Position numbers and translations under genes: made by a program
The notes under the pieces: generated by a model
Database searches by the model: none
What the model saw: the letters and a program-made list of their open reading frames with translations, nothing else
Told to the model about the DNA's origin: nothing
Source: CAZWBR01 sp964632305
Lineage (GTDB): Bacteria > Bacteroidota > Bacteroidia > Bacteroidales > Prolixibacteraceae
Assembly (NCBI GenBank): GCA_964632305.1
Contig: CAZWBR010000007.1
Span: 36,309-100,308, forward strand
DNA length: 64,000 nt
Direction: 5' to 3'
In this document: positions 53,504-62,181 of the stretch, one piece after another
Layout of the letters: every line of letters starts with the position of its first letter
Position numbering within the stretch: position 1 is the first letter of the stretch

Positions 53504-54622
53504 ATGGCCGGAATCACCAGGAGGGATTTTATCCTACGGACAGGCTGTTGTACTGCCGGCATGGTTTGTTTGGGCTCGGCGGTGGCCGATCCGTTTAGGG
53601 CGGCAGAGGAACGATCGAGGAAGGAAGCCTATTTCTATACCGTAACCCCCAGGGGTGTAAAATGCGGGATTTGTCCTAATGAATGTACCCTGAGGCCGGG
53701 GGAGGAGAGTATTTGTCATAACCGGGTTAATTACAACAATAAGCTTTATTCGATCGCCTACGGGAATCCCTGTGCCGTCCATGTCGACCCGATTGAGAAG
53801 AAGCCGTTGTTTCATTTCCTGCCACAGTCGCGCGCCTTTTCCATCGCCACGGCGGGGTGTAATTTTGTCTGCCTGAACTGTCAGAACTGGGAGATCTCGC
53901 AGACCAGTCCGACCAGGACGCGGAACTCGGAGCTCTTTCCCAAAGATGTGGTTTCATCCTGTCTGAAGGACGATTGCCAATCGATCGCTTATACCTATTC
54001 GGAACCGGTCTCGTTTTACGAATATATGTTCGATACCGCTAAACTGGCTCGTGAGAAGCAGGTTAGGAATGTGATGGTCTCGAATGGGTTTATCAACCAG
54101 GAGCCGTTGAAAAAGCTGGTCCCTTATCTTGACGCAGCCAATATCGACCTGAAAGCTTTTGATGATGACCTGCATCTGAAGCTTACGGGAGGGACGTTGC
54201 AACCGGTTCTTGATACGTTGCTGACTTTAAAGAAGAATAAGGTGTGGCTTGAGATAACCAACCTGATCGTTCCTTCGTGGACGGATGATCAGGAGATGAT
54301 CAGGAAGATGTGTCAATGGCTGGTTTCGAATGGGTTTGCAGAGGTTCCCCTCCATTTCAGCAGGTTTTACCCGCAATACAAGTTAACCCAACTCCCGATG
54401 ACCCCGTTAAGCACGTTGATAAAGGCGAGGGAGATTGCTCAAAAGGAGGGATGTAAGTTTGTCTATATCGGCAATGTTCCCGGCAAAGGTTATGAAAACA
54501 CCTATTGCCCGTCGTGTAAAAAAATGATAATGGAAAGGAGTGGTTTCGCTATCTTAAGCAATAATCTTGAGAAGGGAAGATGTAAATTTTGTCAGACAGA
54601 GGTGAACGGGGTCTGGGAGTAG
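53504..54622 (+). CDS. Radical SAM enzyme of the AmmeMemoRadiSam set, with Tat signal
   Basis: 372 residues. The N-terminus is a twin-arginine signal (TRRDFILRTGCCTAG..., Arg6-Arg7, cleavage near SAVA28). The mature protein has an extra Cys cluster (CGICPNEC, 54-61, and Cys71), the radical SAM motif CNFVCLNC (Cys119, 123, 126), and a C-terminal CPSC...CKFC pair like a zinc ribbon or second cluster. Organisation is that of the AmmeMemoRadiSam radical SAM enzymes, relatives of pyruvate-formate-lyase activase. Export would be odd because SAM and a low-potential donor are cytoplasmic. The SD site and ATG set the start so the signal is not an artefact of overextension. Confidence 0.88.
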   Translation: MAGITRRDFILRTGCCTAGMVCLGSAVADPFRAAEERSRKEAYFYTVTPRGVKCGICPNECTLRPGEESICHNRVNYNNKLYSIAYGNPCAVHVDPIEKKPLFHFLPQSRAFSIATAGCNFVCLNCQNWEISQTSPTRTRNSELFPKDVVSSCLKDDCQSIAYTYSEPVSFYEYMFDTAKLAREKQVRNVMVSNGFINQEPLKKLVPYLDAANIDLKAFDDDLHLKLTGGTLQPVLDTLLTLKKNKVWLEITNLIVPSWTDDQEMIRKMCQWLVSNGFAEVPLHFSRFYPQYKLTQLPMTPLSTLIKAREIAQKEGCKFVYIGNVPGKGYENTYCPSCKKMIMERSGFAILSNNLEKGRCKFCQTEVNGVWE

Positions 54623-54650
54623 CGAGTGTTGATGGATCATGTAAAAAGAA

Positions 54651-54682
54651 ACGGGTAAGCTCTTTATCAGATGCTTACCCGT
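54651..54682. terminator. Bidirectional terminator between the radical SAM gene and queA
   Basis: ACGGGTAAGC (54651-54660) and GCTTACCCGT (54673-54682) form a perfect 10-bp stem with T-rich ends on both strands (TTTAT rightward, TTTCTTTTT leftward). It serves both convergent genes. Confidence 0.85.
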
Positions 54683-54704
54683 TTTATCATAGATGTATGG
54701 AATA

Positions 54705-55754
54705 TCAGATGATCAGCATGGCATCGCCATAGGTTCCGAAGCGATATTTTTCTTTGATGGCCACTTTGTAGGCATTCATCAGTTTATCATATCCGGCAAA
54801 AGCGGCGACCATCATCAGGAGGGTCGACAGGGGCAGATGGAGATTGGAGATCATGCTGTCGGCGACGCTGAAATCATAAGGGGGGAAGATAAATTTATTG
54901 GTCCAGCCCTCATAAGGTTTAAGCATACCATTGGTTGAGACCGAGCTTTCCAAGGTCCGCATGACGGTGGTTCCAACGGCACAGATCCGGTGTTTCTCTT
55001 CTTTGGCTTTATTCACGATCGAGACAGCCTCGTCCTTGATCCAGATCTGTTCGGAATCCATCTTATGTTTGGTCAGATCTTCCACATCGACGCTTCGGAA
55101 GTTTCCTAATCCAACGTGCAGGGTGATTTCGGCAAAATCGATCCCTTTGATTTCGAGTCTTTTCAGCAGCTCGCGGCTAAAATGCAGGCCGGCAGTCGGG
55201 GCGGCAACAGCACCTTCGTGCTTGGCAAAAACGGTCTGATATCTCTCTGCATCCTCCACCTCCACGGGGCGGTTGATGGTTTTCGGAAGCGGGGTCTCAC
55301 CTAATGAAAAGAGGGTGTCTTTAAATTCGTCATAATTTCCGTCGAAGAGAAAACGTAAAGTACGGCCGCGAGAGGTGGTGTTGTCGATCACCTCAGCGAC
55401 GAGACTGTCGTCTTCACCAAAATAGAGCTTATTGCCAATCCTGATCTTACGGGCGGGATCGACCAGAACGTCCCAGAGCCGTTGTTCGCGGTTCAGTTCG
55501 CGGAGCAAAAAGACTTCAATCTGGGCTCCGGTTTTTTCCTTGTTCCCGTACAAACGGGCAGGAAAAACTTTAGTGTTGTTGAACACCATGACATCCTTAT
55601 CATCGAAATATTCGATCACATCTTTGAACATACGATGTTCAATTTTTCCCGAGTCACGGTGTAAAACCAGTAGGCGCGATTCGTCCCTGTTCTTGGCGGG
55701 ATGGAGTGCGATCAATTCATCCGGAAGATTGTACTTGAATTTTGAAAGCTTCAT
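54705..55754 (-). CDS. queA: S-adenosylmethionine:tRNA ribosyltransferase-isomerase
   Basis: 349 residues; transfers the ribosyl of SAM to preQ1-tRNA to form epoxyqueuosine. Motifs: KFKYNLPDELIALHPAKNRDESRLL at the start, DVMVFNNTKVFPARLYG, GAVAAPTAGLHFS, FAEITLHVGLGNF, and the C-terminal HLPLSTLLMMVAAFAG. Full length. It is 12 bases downstream of truB; truB-queA pairing is common in Bacteroidota. ATG at 55754 preferred to an upstream in-frame codon. Confidence 0.96.
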   Translation of the reverse strand: MKLSKFKYNLPDELIALHPAKNRDESRLLVLHRDSGKIEHRMFKDVIEYFDDKDVMVFNNTKVFPARLYGNKEKTGAQIEVFLLRELNREQRLWDVLVDPARKIRIGNKLYFGEDDSLVAEVIDNTTSRGRTLRFLFDGNYDEFKDTLFSLGETPLPKTINRPVEVEDAERYQTVFAKHEGAVAAPTAGLHFSRELLKRLEIKGIDFAEITLHVGLGNFRSVDVEDLTKHKMDSEQIWIKDEAVSIVNKAKEEKHRICAVGTTVMRTLESSVSTNGMLKPYEGWTNKFIFPPYDFSVADSMISNLHLPLSTLLMMVAAFAGYDKLMNAYKVAIKEKYRFGTYGDAMLII

Positions 55755-55766
55755 AGTAGATGGCAA

Positions 55767-56519
55767 TTATGCTGTTTTGTTAATATTCTCGCTGTTTGTC
55801 TGTTCTGTAGACATAAAATGATTGGTTACCACATCCATGAACTGGGGGATCTCCCAGCAGTTGTCCATGGAGTAATCGCCAACCCGGGTCCTGATCAGTC
55901 CCGTCAGGTAGGCCCCACTGTCGAGGGCAAGACCGATGTCACGGGCCAGAGCCCTGATATAGGTCCCCTTGCTACAGACGATCCTGATCTGAGCCTCGGG
56001 ATATTGGTACCGTAATAGTTCAATCTCTTTAATAACAAGGGTCTTGGCTTTGAGTTCAATCGGTTTCCCTTTTCTTGCAAACTCATAAGCTCTCTTCCCA
56101 TCCACCTTAATGGCAGAGTATTCAGGAGGCACCTGTTCGATCGTTCCGACAAACTTTTTCAGGGTCTCTTTAAGATAGGGCTCCGTAATATGACTTGATT
56201 CATAGGTTTGATCTTCTTCTGTTTCCAGATCGTAAGAAGGGGTGGTGGCCCCCACTTTAAGAGTGGCGATATATTCCTTCTCTTCGGCTTGAATAAGATC
56301 GATATTCTTGGTCGATTTACCGGTACAAATGACCATGATCCCTGTTGCTTTGGGATCGAGGGTGCCGGCATGGCCAACCTTTAATTTTTTGATTTTCATT
56401 TTCCTGCAAAGATGGTAGCGCACCTTATTTACTAAATCGAACGACGTCCAATCCAGAGGTTTATTGAAAACTAAAACCTCTCCGCTCTGAAAATCAAAAT
56501 GTTTTTTGTCAATCTGCAT
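55767..56519 (-). CDS. truB: tRNA pseudouridine-55 synthase
   Basis: 250 residues; makes pseudouridine 55 in the T loop. The catalytic motif GHAGTLDPKATG (Asp is nucleophile) is near residue 55; also GEVLVFNKPLDWTSFDLV at the start, VPPEYSAIKVDGKRAYEFAR and CSKGTYIRALARDIG. The usual uppP gene between DUF3098 and truB in this phylum is missing; 293 bases stand there instead. It is followed closely by queA. Confidence 0.95.
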   Translation of the reverse strand: MQIDKKHFDFQSGEVLVFNKPLDWTSFDLVNKVRYHLCRKMKIKKLKVGHAGTLDPKATGIMVICTGKSTKNIDLIQAEEKEYIATLKVGATTPSYDLETEEDQTYESSHITEPYLKETLKKFVGTIEQVPPEYSAIKVDGKRAYEFARKGKPIELKAKTLVIKEIELLRYQYPEAQIRIVCSKGTYIRALARDIGLALDSGAYLTGLIRTRVGDYSMDNCWEIPQFMDVVTNHFMSTEQTNSENINKTA

Positions 56520-56812
56520 TATTATCTAATAATTACCGCATGGGCATAATCCAAAACCAAAACTAAAACAGGCTGAGTCGTCTCTTGAGATATAAAATCT
56601 TCGAAGCCTGTTCCGCACAACTTTCATTTTGATTCAAGCAAGAAACATAAAACCAAGAGGGAGGCGCCTGAATTGAAAGCTGGTATTTAACCATTAATGG
56701 CATTGACTGATCTCTTTCTGCTGAAGGAAATATTGGAAAGCCCTTTGCAGGGGGGAATATCCTCTCAGAGATTACGGTTTCAGTCAGAGAACTCTTATAC
56801 GGATTTGAATGA

Positions 56813-57067
56813 CTATTCTTCTGATTTTGGCTTCTTCATTATCGCGTAGATTTCAAAAAGAAAGCCAAACAAAACAACAAGCGGTGCCAGGGTAATCCTT
56901 CTGAAACTGAAGATTTCCATATTGAAGACATTCGGATCATTGCTTTTCCCGCCGATCATGAGCAGAAATCCTGCAATGATGATCAGAAATCCGATGATAA
57001 GCAGTTTTAGATTTTCTTTGCCTAATGCAAATTCCTTACCATCAGTGTTTTCAATGTTTTTAGCCAT
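56813..57067 (-). CDS. DUF3098 small membrane protein
   Basis: 84 residues with two helices (KLLIIGFLIIIAGFLLMIGG and TLAPLVVLFGFLFEIYAIM) separated by the family motif SNDPNVFNMEIFSFRRI. DUF3098 is a Bacteroidota-specific family almost always found next to ftsX; a link to cell division is inferred from position only. It lies 37 bases after ftsX. Confidence 0.9.
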   Translation of the reverse strand: MAKNIENTDGKEFALGKENLKLLIIGFLIIIAGFLLMIGGKSNDPNVFNMEIFSFRRITLAPLVVLFGFLFEIYAIMKKPKSEE

Positions 57068-57104
57068 TAATTAATAGATTTTATTTGTAACCTGCAAAGA
57101 TATA

Positions 57105-57983
57105 TCAATAAAAGAGCTGATCAAACTTCAGACGTAAAAATTTATTTACTGCAAAATAAGTTGAGATTCCGGAGATTAAAATGCCGAAAATAAAGATGCC
57201 CAAAGCGAGCAACCCTAAGGTGGCGGGATTTTGAAAATCGATAAAACCCTTCAGCTCTGTCTGATAGGAAAAGAACAATCCAAGCAACAGGAAACAGGCG
57301 ATGATCGCACCATAAATACCATGAAGGATTCCTTTGGCGATGAACGGACGCCTGATAAAGGAGCGGGTCGCCCCGACCAGTTGCATCGTATTGATAATAA
57401 ATCGCTTGGAATATATCGATAGACGGATGGTGTTATGGATCAGTGCCGTGAATATCACGAACATCAAACCTCCCAGTATCAGCAGGATCAAGCTGATCTT
57501 CTTCATGTTGGAATTAAGCTGCTTAACCAGGTTGCGCTGGTAATAAACCTCCTGAACTTCGGGATTGGCCAAAAACTGTTTCTCGAGAACGGCCATGCTG
57601 TCAGGATTAGAGTAGCCGGCATAAACTTTTACGTCGATCGAGGAGAGTAAGGGATTGTAGCCGAGAAAGCCCACAAAATCTTCTCCCAACTCCGTCTTTA
57701 GTTCCGTCGCCGCGGTCTCTTTATCCACGAAACGGGTGGACTTGATATAATCGGTGGCTTCCAGTTTTTTCTGGAGTTTAATCACATCGACCTCGCGGGC
57801 ATCTTCTTTAAGGATCAGGGTTACGCCAATATTTTCCATCACGTAATCGGAGAGCCTCTGGGCATTGATCAGGAGTAAGCCCAAAAGCCCGAAAAGAAAC
57901 AACACTAACGAAATGCTGATCGTTGTGCTGAAGTAGGAGCTGAACAAACTTCTTTTTTGCGGTTTATTCTTCAGTTTTACCAT
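57105..57983 (-). CDS. ftsX: Cell division protein FtsX
   Basis: 292 residues with four helices: one near residue 25-45 (ISISLVLFLFGLLGLLLINA) and three in the C-terminal half, enclosing a periplasmic loop of about 120 residues with the family pattern VTLILKEDAREVDV and STRFVDKETAATELK. FtsX with FtsE controls peptidoglycan amidases at the septum, commonly through EnvC; an EnvC-like protein is encoded at 25829-27037. No ftsE is adjacent. Confidence 0.92.
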   Translation of the reverse strand: MVKLKNKPQKRSLFSSYFSTTISISLVLFLFGLLGLLLINAQRLSDYVMENIGVTLILKEDAREVDVIKLQKKLEATDYIKSTRFVDKETAATELKTELGEDFVGFLGYNPLLSSIDVKVYAGYSNPDSMAVLEKQFLANPEVQEVYYQRNLVKQLNSNMKKISLILLILGGLMFVIFTALIHNTIRLSIYSKRFIINTMQLVGATRSFIRRPFIAKGILHGIYGAIIACFLLLGLFFSYQTELKGFIDFQNPATLGLLALGIFIFGILISGISTYFAVNKFLRLKFDQLFY

Positions 57984-58016
57984 ACAGATTCTTTAGGATG
58001 GTTCAAGATTTCTAAA

Positions 58017-60482
58017 TTACATTTTTTTATTGAAAATAGCTTCCCATAACAGGATTCCAATCAAAAGAAGGAAGAGAAGAACGGAACCGGCCATCGCGAT
58101 CTTGTGGCCAAGGAAATAGGAACGGGGTTCGAAACGGAATTCGATGTCGTGGTTGCCGGCCGGCAGGATCATGGCTCTTAACAAGTAGTTGGCCTGGAAA
58201 TGGCTGGCTGGTTTATTGTCAATATAGGCGGTCCATCCTTTCGGGTAGTAGATTTCGGAGAAAACGGCGATCTGGTCGTTCTTCCCGCTGAATTGATACA
58301 CCAGCTTGTTGGGCGAATAGCTCTTCAGTAGGATCTGGGCGGTGGAATCGGCTGTGAAGCTTTTCCCGTCGAGATCGGCGGCAACTTTCTTATCAGCCAC
58401 GATTTCAACCCTGGGATTTATCGCTCCGATGGCTTCAATCTCTCTGTCCGCATTTTCGGCCAACCGGTATTTGCTTACCAGCCAGGCGCTGCCCAGGGCT
58501 TCTTTATTGAGGAGTGGCGCGGAGTTGGGATCGATGATCACGTATTTGGTATTGAGCATGTTTAATGCGTTCATACCCATGAAAACCGAGTCAACCCCTG
58601 CCATTGATTTTACTTTATTCAGCCTTCCGGCGATTTGCTGCATCTCATTCCCGATATGAAAATCAATCAATTCCTGATAGCGGCGCATTTTCGCCCCGTG
58701 ATATCCGCCAATCGATTTATGAAAATAAGAGGTGTTCGATTCATTAAAAACATCGACGGTAAGGTTGAGGACCCTGTAATCGGGATCTTTATCTTTCTTG
58801 ATCTCCAGATCGGCAGCGGTGGCTTTATAGGGAACTTTGGCATCCTGTGCAGAGACAAAATTATCATTGTTCAGGTAACGTTTATCGACCGCCCATAAGT
58901 CAAACAAGATCAGGGCGCCAAGGATGAACAGCAGATGATTCGTTTTTAGTTTCCTGACAGAATAGGCCCAAAGCAAAATGGCGCTCAGGAGAATCAAGAT
59001 CAGCGAACGTAACGCGTCGCTGCGGAGCAGGGCTTTACGGTCGGTAGCCAGGCTCTCGTGTAGCCAGTCGGGCAGACGGGAATCGCCCGGGGAGACAAAG
59101 GTGCCTGAGAGGCCGGGAAGCAGGATGAAAATCAATGACAGCCCGGCGGTGATCCCCACGCTCCAGGTGAGGGCTTTTTCCCATTTCCCGGTTTCTGTTT
59201 TTCCATCGAGGACCTCCTGAAGAGCGACCAGCGCCATAAGGGGAATGGTGAAGCTGGCGATCACCAGGATCATAGAAACGGTCCTGAATTTATTGTAACC
59301 CGGGAAATAGTCGAGGAAGAAATCGGTGAGCGGCATGAAGTTCCTGCCCCAGGCCAGCATGACCGAGAGCAGCGTGGCCGCGATGATCCAGACCCTGAAC
59401 GATCCGTTAATCAGGAAGAGCCCCAGAACAAAAAGGAAGACCACGATGGCCCCCGCGTAGACCGGACCCGACGTTCCGGGCTGTGTGCCCCAGTATCCCG
59501 GCAGTTGTTTAACCAACGTAGTGGCATTGGGAACTTTATTGCTCTTTAACACCTCTGCCGTCTCGGAATTCTCTGAAAAGCCAACGCTGGACGATCCTCC
59601 CTTGATATTCGGGATCAATAGAGTCAGTGTTTCATCCACGCCATAGCTCCAGCCGGTGGCATAATCCTTATCGAGGCCGGAGGTCTGATTGGCCTCATTA
59701 TGGGTGAGGTCCGATTTTCCGCGGATCGAATATTTGCCATACTCATAAGTCGTCCATAGCCGTTCGGCATTAGCGGCAACGGCCAGGATGGCGAACGCGG
59801 CGATAATGGCCGATCGTCTCAGAAATTCAGCGACCTGTTTATCCTTAAAAGCAAACCACAGTTCCACGATTCCGAAGACCAATACGGTGAGGAGGGTATA
59901 ATAGGTGATCTGCAAATGGTTCGAATAGATCTGCAATGCCAGGAAGAGGGCAAAGATGACGCTCCCTTTCCAGAGATCCTTTTTCAGGGCATGATAGATG
60001 CCGGCAATCAGCGGGGCCATATAGCCAATGGCGATGGCCTTGGTATTATGGCCGGCCGAGATAATTATAAAGTTGTAGGACGAGAAGCCGAACGCCAGGG
60101 CCCCCACGATGCTCAGCCAGGGATTGAGGCCAAACAGGAGCAGCGCGATATAAAAACCCATCAGGTAAAGGAAGACAAAGCTTACCGGTCGCCAGTCGAA
60201 CAGGTTGGTCATCTGATATATCGGGGAGACCAGCGAGAACGTCGGGACCCCGATCAGATAGGCCGGCATCCCGCCAAACATGGAATTGGTCCAAAGCGCC
60301 ACATCTTCATTTGCCTTATTGTAATCATTGATCTCTTTCGACATCCCGATATAGGTGTTGGTGTCGTGCTGGTTCAGTTGTTTCCCGTCCAAAACCGGTG
60401 AGAAATAGATGATTGGCAAGAGAAGGAATAACAGAATCGCGACAATATGCGGCAGTACCTTTCCCATCGAAATCTTGTTCAT
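58017..60482 (-). CDS. YfhO-family membrane protein
   Basis: 821 residues. About eleven to thirteen hydrophobic helices (for example IVAILLFLLLPIIYFSPVLDG at the start) followed by a large periplasmic domain of about 270 residues and a final helix. YfhO proteins are GT-C-fold membrane enzymes thought to glycosylate lipoteichoic acid or other envelope polymers; in Bacteroidota the acceptor is not known. TAnnTTTG-type TACTTTTG lies upstream at 60508-60515. It heads the minus-strand unit with ftsX 33 bases downstream. Confidence 0.88.
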   Translation of the reverse strand: MNKISMGKVLPHIVAILLFLLLPIIYFSPVLDGKQLNQHDTNTYIGMSKEINDYNKANEDVALWTNSMFGGMPAYLIGVPTFSLVSPIYQMTNLFDWRPVSFVFLYLMGFYIALLLFGLNPWLSIVGALAFGFSSYNFIIISAGHNTKAIAIGYMAPLIAGIYHALKKDLWKGSVIFALFLALQIYSNHLQITYYTLLTVLVFGIVELWFAFKDKQVAEFLRRSAIIAAFAILAVAANAERLWTTYEYGKYSIRGKSDLTHNEANQTSGLDKDYATGWSYGVDETLTLLIPNIKGGSSSVGFSENSETAEVLKSNKVPNATTLVKQLPGYWGTQPGTSGPVYAGAIVVFLFVLGLFLINGSFRVWIIAATLLSVMLAWGRNFMPLTDFFLDYFPGYNKFRTVSMILVIASFTIPLMALVALQEVLDGKTETGKWEKALTWSVGITAGLSLIFILLPGLSGTFVSPGDSRLPDWLHESLATDRKALLRSDALRSLILILLSAILLWAYSVRKLKTNHLLFILGALILFDLWAVDKRYLNNDNFVSAQDAKVPYKATAADLEIKKDKDPDYRVLNLTVDVFNESNTSYFHKSIGGYHGAKMRRYQELIDFHIGNEMQQIAGRLNKVKSMAGVDSVFMGMNALNMLNTKYVIIDPNSAPLLNKEALGSAWLVSKYRLAENADREIEAIGAINPRVEIVADKKVAADLDGKSFTADSTAQILLKSYSPNKLVYQFSGKNDQIAVFSEIYYPKGWTAYIDNKPASHFQANYLLRAMILPAGNHDIEFRFEPRSYFLGHKIAMAGSVLLFLLLIGILLWEAIFNKKM

Positions 60483-60507
60483 GGCGTTGATTTAAGAATA
60501 TTTGGGG

Positions 60508-60515
60508 CAAAAGTA
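60508..60515 (-). promoter_or_regulatory. Putative -7 promoter element of the YfhO gene
   Basis: Minus-strand TACTTTTG matches TAnnTTTG, 25 bases upstream of the ATG at 60482. No clear -33 element. Confidence 0.45.
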
Positions 60516-60658
60516 CATATTTTTTAAAAGTAGAATCCCTCTTCCTCGCTAACAAACAATAAATTGCAGTTGATTTTTCAGGGATTAACCCCGTGAATCG
60601 TAACCCAGTCTGTTAAAATGAATAGTTTGCGGATGCCTGTGTGATAAGGCTTTTTTCC

Positions 60659-60666
60659 TACATTTG
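60659..60666 (+). promoter_or_regulatory. Putative -7 promoter element of the polysaccharide locus
   Basis: TACATTTG matches TAnnTTTG. A longer frame of the flippase would begin at the TTG inside this element (60664), which argues for the downstream TTG at 60691. Confidence 0.5.
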
Positions 60667-60690
60667 CCAATAATTCTAAACGATAAAGAA

Positions 60691-62181
60691 TTGGGAGTCA
60701 TTGTCAATCAATCGGTCAAGGGCACGATCTATGTTTACATAGGGGTGGCGCTCGGGTTTCTCACCACGGCGATCCTGCTCCCGCGGATTTACACGACCGA
60801 GCAGGTGGGATTGCTGAAGGTGCTGGTCGCCTATTCCACGCTGGTGGCCCAGTTCGGGACCCTGGGAATTACCGGGGCCATGGTTCGTTTCTTTCCTTTT
60901 TTCAGAAGCGAGGAGAAGAAACACAATGGTTTTCTGGCCCTGGTGCTGACGGTCGGGATGATCGGTTTCCTGCTCGCTACCGGGTTACTGATGGCCTTAA
61001 AACCGATTCTGTACAATCTGAATATTGATAAGTCGGCAATTTTTATTGAATACTTCAATTACCTGATTGTTCTGATCTTCTTCCAGATCTTCTTCTCGAT
61101 CCTCGATGTCTATTATACCTCCTTATTGAACAGCGTTCACGGGACCTGGCTCCGCGAGGTCTTTCAACGGATCCTGATCATCGTCCTTATCGGGCTGTTC
61201 TTTCTCGACCTTCTCTCGTTCCGTCAGTTTGTCATATTCTATGTTGTGGCCATGTCGGTCCCGACGGTTTATATGGTCATTACCTTGATAATCAGGAAGC
61301 AGTTTTCACTGAAACCCAACTTCTCTTTTCCCGATCCGTCGTTGAGGAGAGCCATGATCTCCGTCTCGCTCTTCAGCATCATGAATGGTTTGACCATGGT
61401 GATGATCCAGAATGTCGATCAGATCATGATCAGTAATATGGTTGGGATTGAAGCGACCGGTATTTACGCGATCTGTTTCTTCTTTGGCGTGGTGGTCAGT
61501 CTGCCGGCCCGGTCGATCTATAAAATTGCCAATGTGGTGGCCGCGGAAGCCTGGAAGCACAACGATATGAAGACCATCAGGGATATCTATTCGAAAAGTT
61601 GCCTGACCCTCTTCATCATCGGTCTGCTGCTGTTCCTTGGATTATGGGTCAATATCGATAATGTTTTTCATATCCTGGGTCAGGATTATGCCCCCGGGAA
61701 GTGGGTCATCCTGTTTATCGGGTTGGGTAGCCTGGCCGATATGCTCACCGGCGCTAACGGATCTATTTTCGGGACTTCCCGTTATTACCGCGTTCAAACG
61801 GCGTTTCTGGTTTTACTGGTCGTTCTTCTGATCGTGACCAATCTGATCCTTATTCCCCGTTACGGGATGACCGGGGCCGCGATGGGCAGCGCCTTCTCAC
61901 TGGCTTTTCTCAACCTGTTACGTTACCTGTTCCTGTTGTTTAAGTTTGGATTGCAACCTTACAATTCCCGTTTTATATCGGTTGCCCTGATTGGAGCGGC
62001 GGCTTATTTCGTGGCTGTTGCCATCCCCGAGTTACCCAATTTCATTGCCGACATTCTCGTACGCAGTACCGCGTTGGTCCTTCTGTTTTGCGCCCCGGTT
62101 TATATCTTTAGGATTTCTGTGGACATCAATGTCAAGGTCGAAGAGACGATAAAGAAGCTAAAATCGCTATTCTCAAAATGA
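60691..62181 (+). CDS. Oligosaccharide flippase (Wzx-like)
   Basis: 496 residues with 12-14 helices. With the TTG at 60691 it begins GVIVNQSVKGTIYVYIGVALGFL, the typical family start. It should flip undecaprenyl-linked glycan for a surface polysaccharide. Overlaps the glycosyltransferase gene by four bases, so it opens a polysaccharide operon. It is a separate family member from the flippase at 30367-31857. Confidence 0.88.
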   Translation: MGVIVNQSVKGTIYVYIGVALGFLTTAILLPRIYTTEQVGLLKVLVAYSTLVAQFGTLGITGAMVRFFPFFRSEEKKHNGFLALVLTVGMIGFLLATGLLMALKPILYNLNIDKSAIFIEYFNYLIVLIFFQIFFSILDVYYTSLLNSVHGTWLREVFQRILIIVLIGLFFLDLLSFRQFVIFYVVAMSVPTVYMVITLIIRKQFSLKPNFSFPDPSLRRAMISVSLFSIMNGLTMVMIQNVDQIMISNMVGIEATGIYAICFFFGVVVSLPARSIYKIANVVAAEAWKHNDMKTIRDIYSKSCLTLFIIGLLLFLGLWVNIDNVFHILGQDYAPGKWVILFIGLGSLADMLTGANGSIFGTSRYYRVQTAFLVLLVVLLIVTNLILIPRYGMTGAAMGSAFSLAFLNLLRYLFLLFKFGLQPYNSRFISVALIGAAAYFVAVAIPELPNFIADILVRSTALVLLFCAPVYIFRISVDINVKVEETIKKLKSLFSK

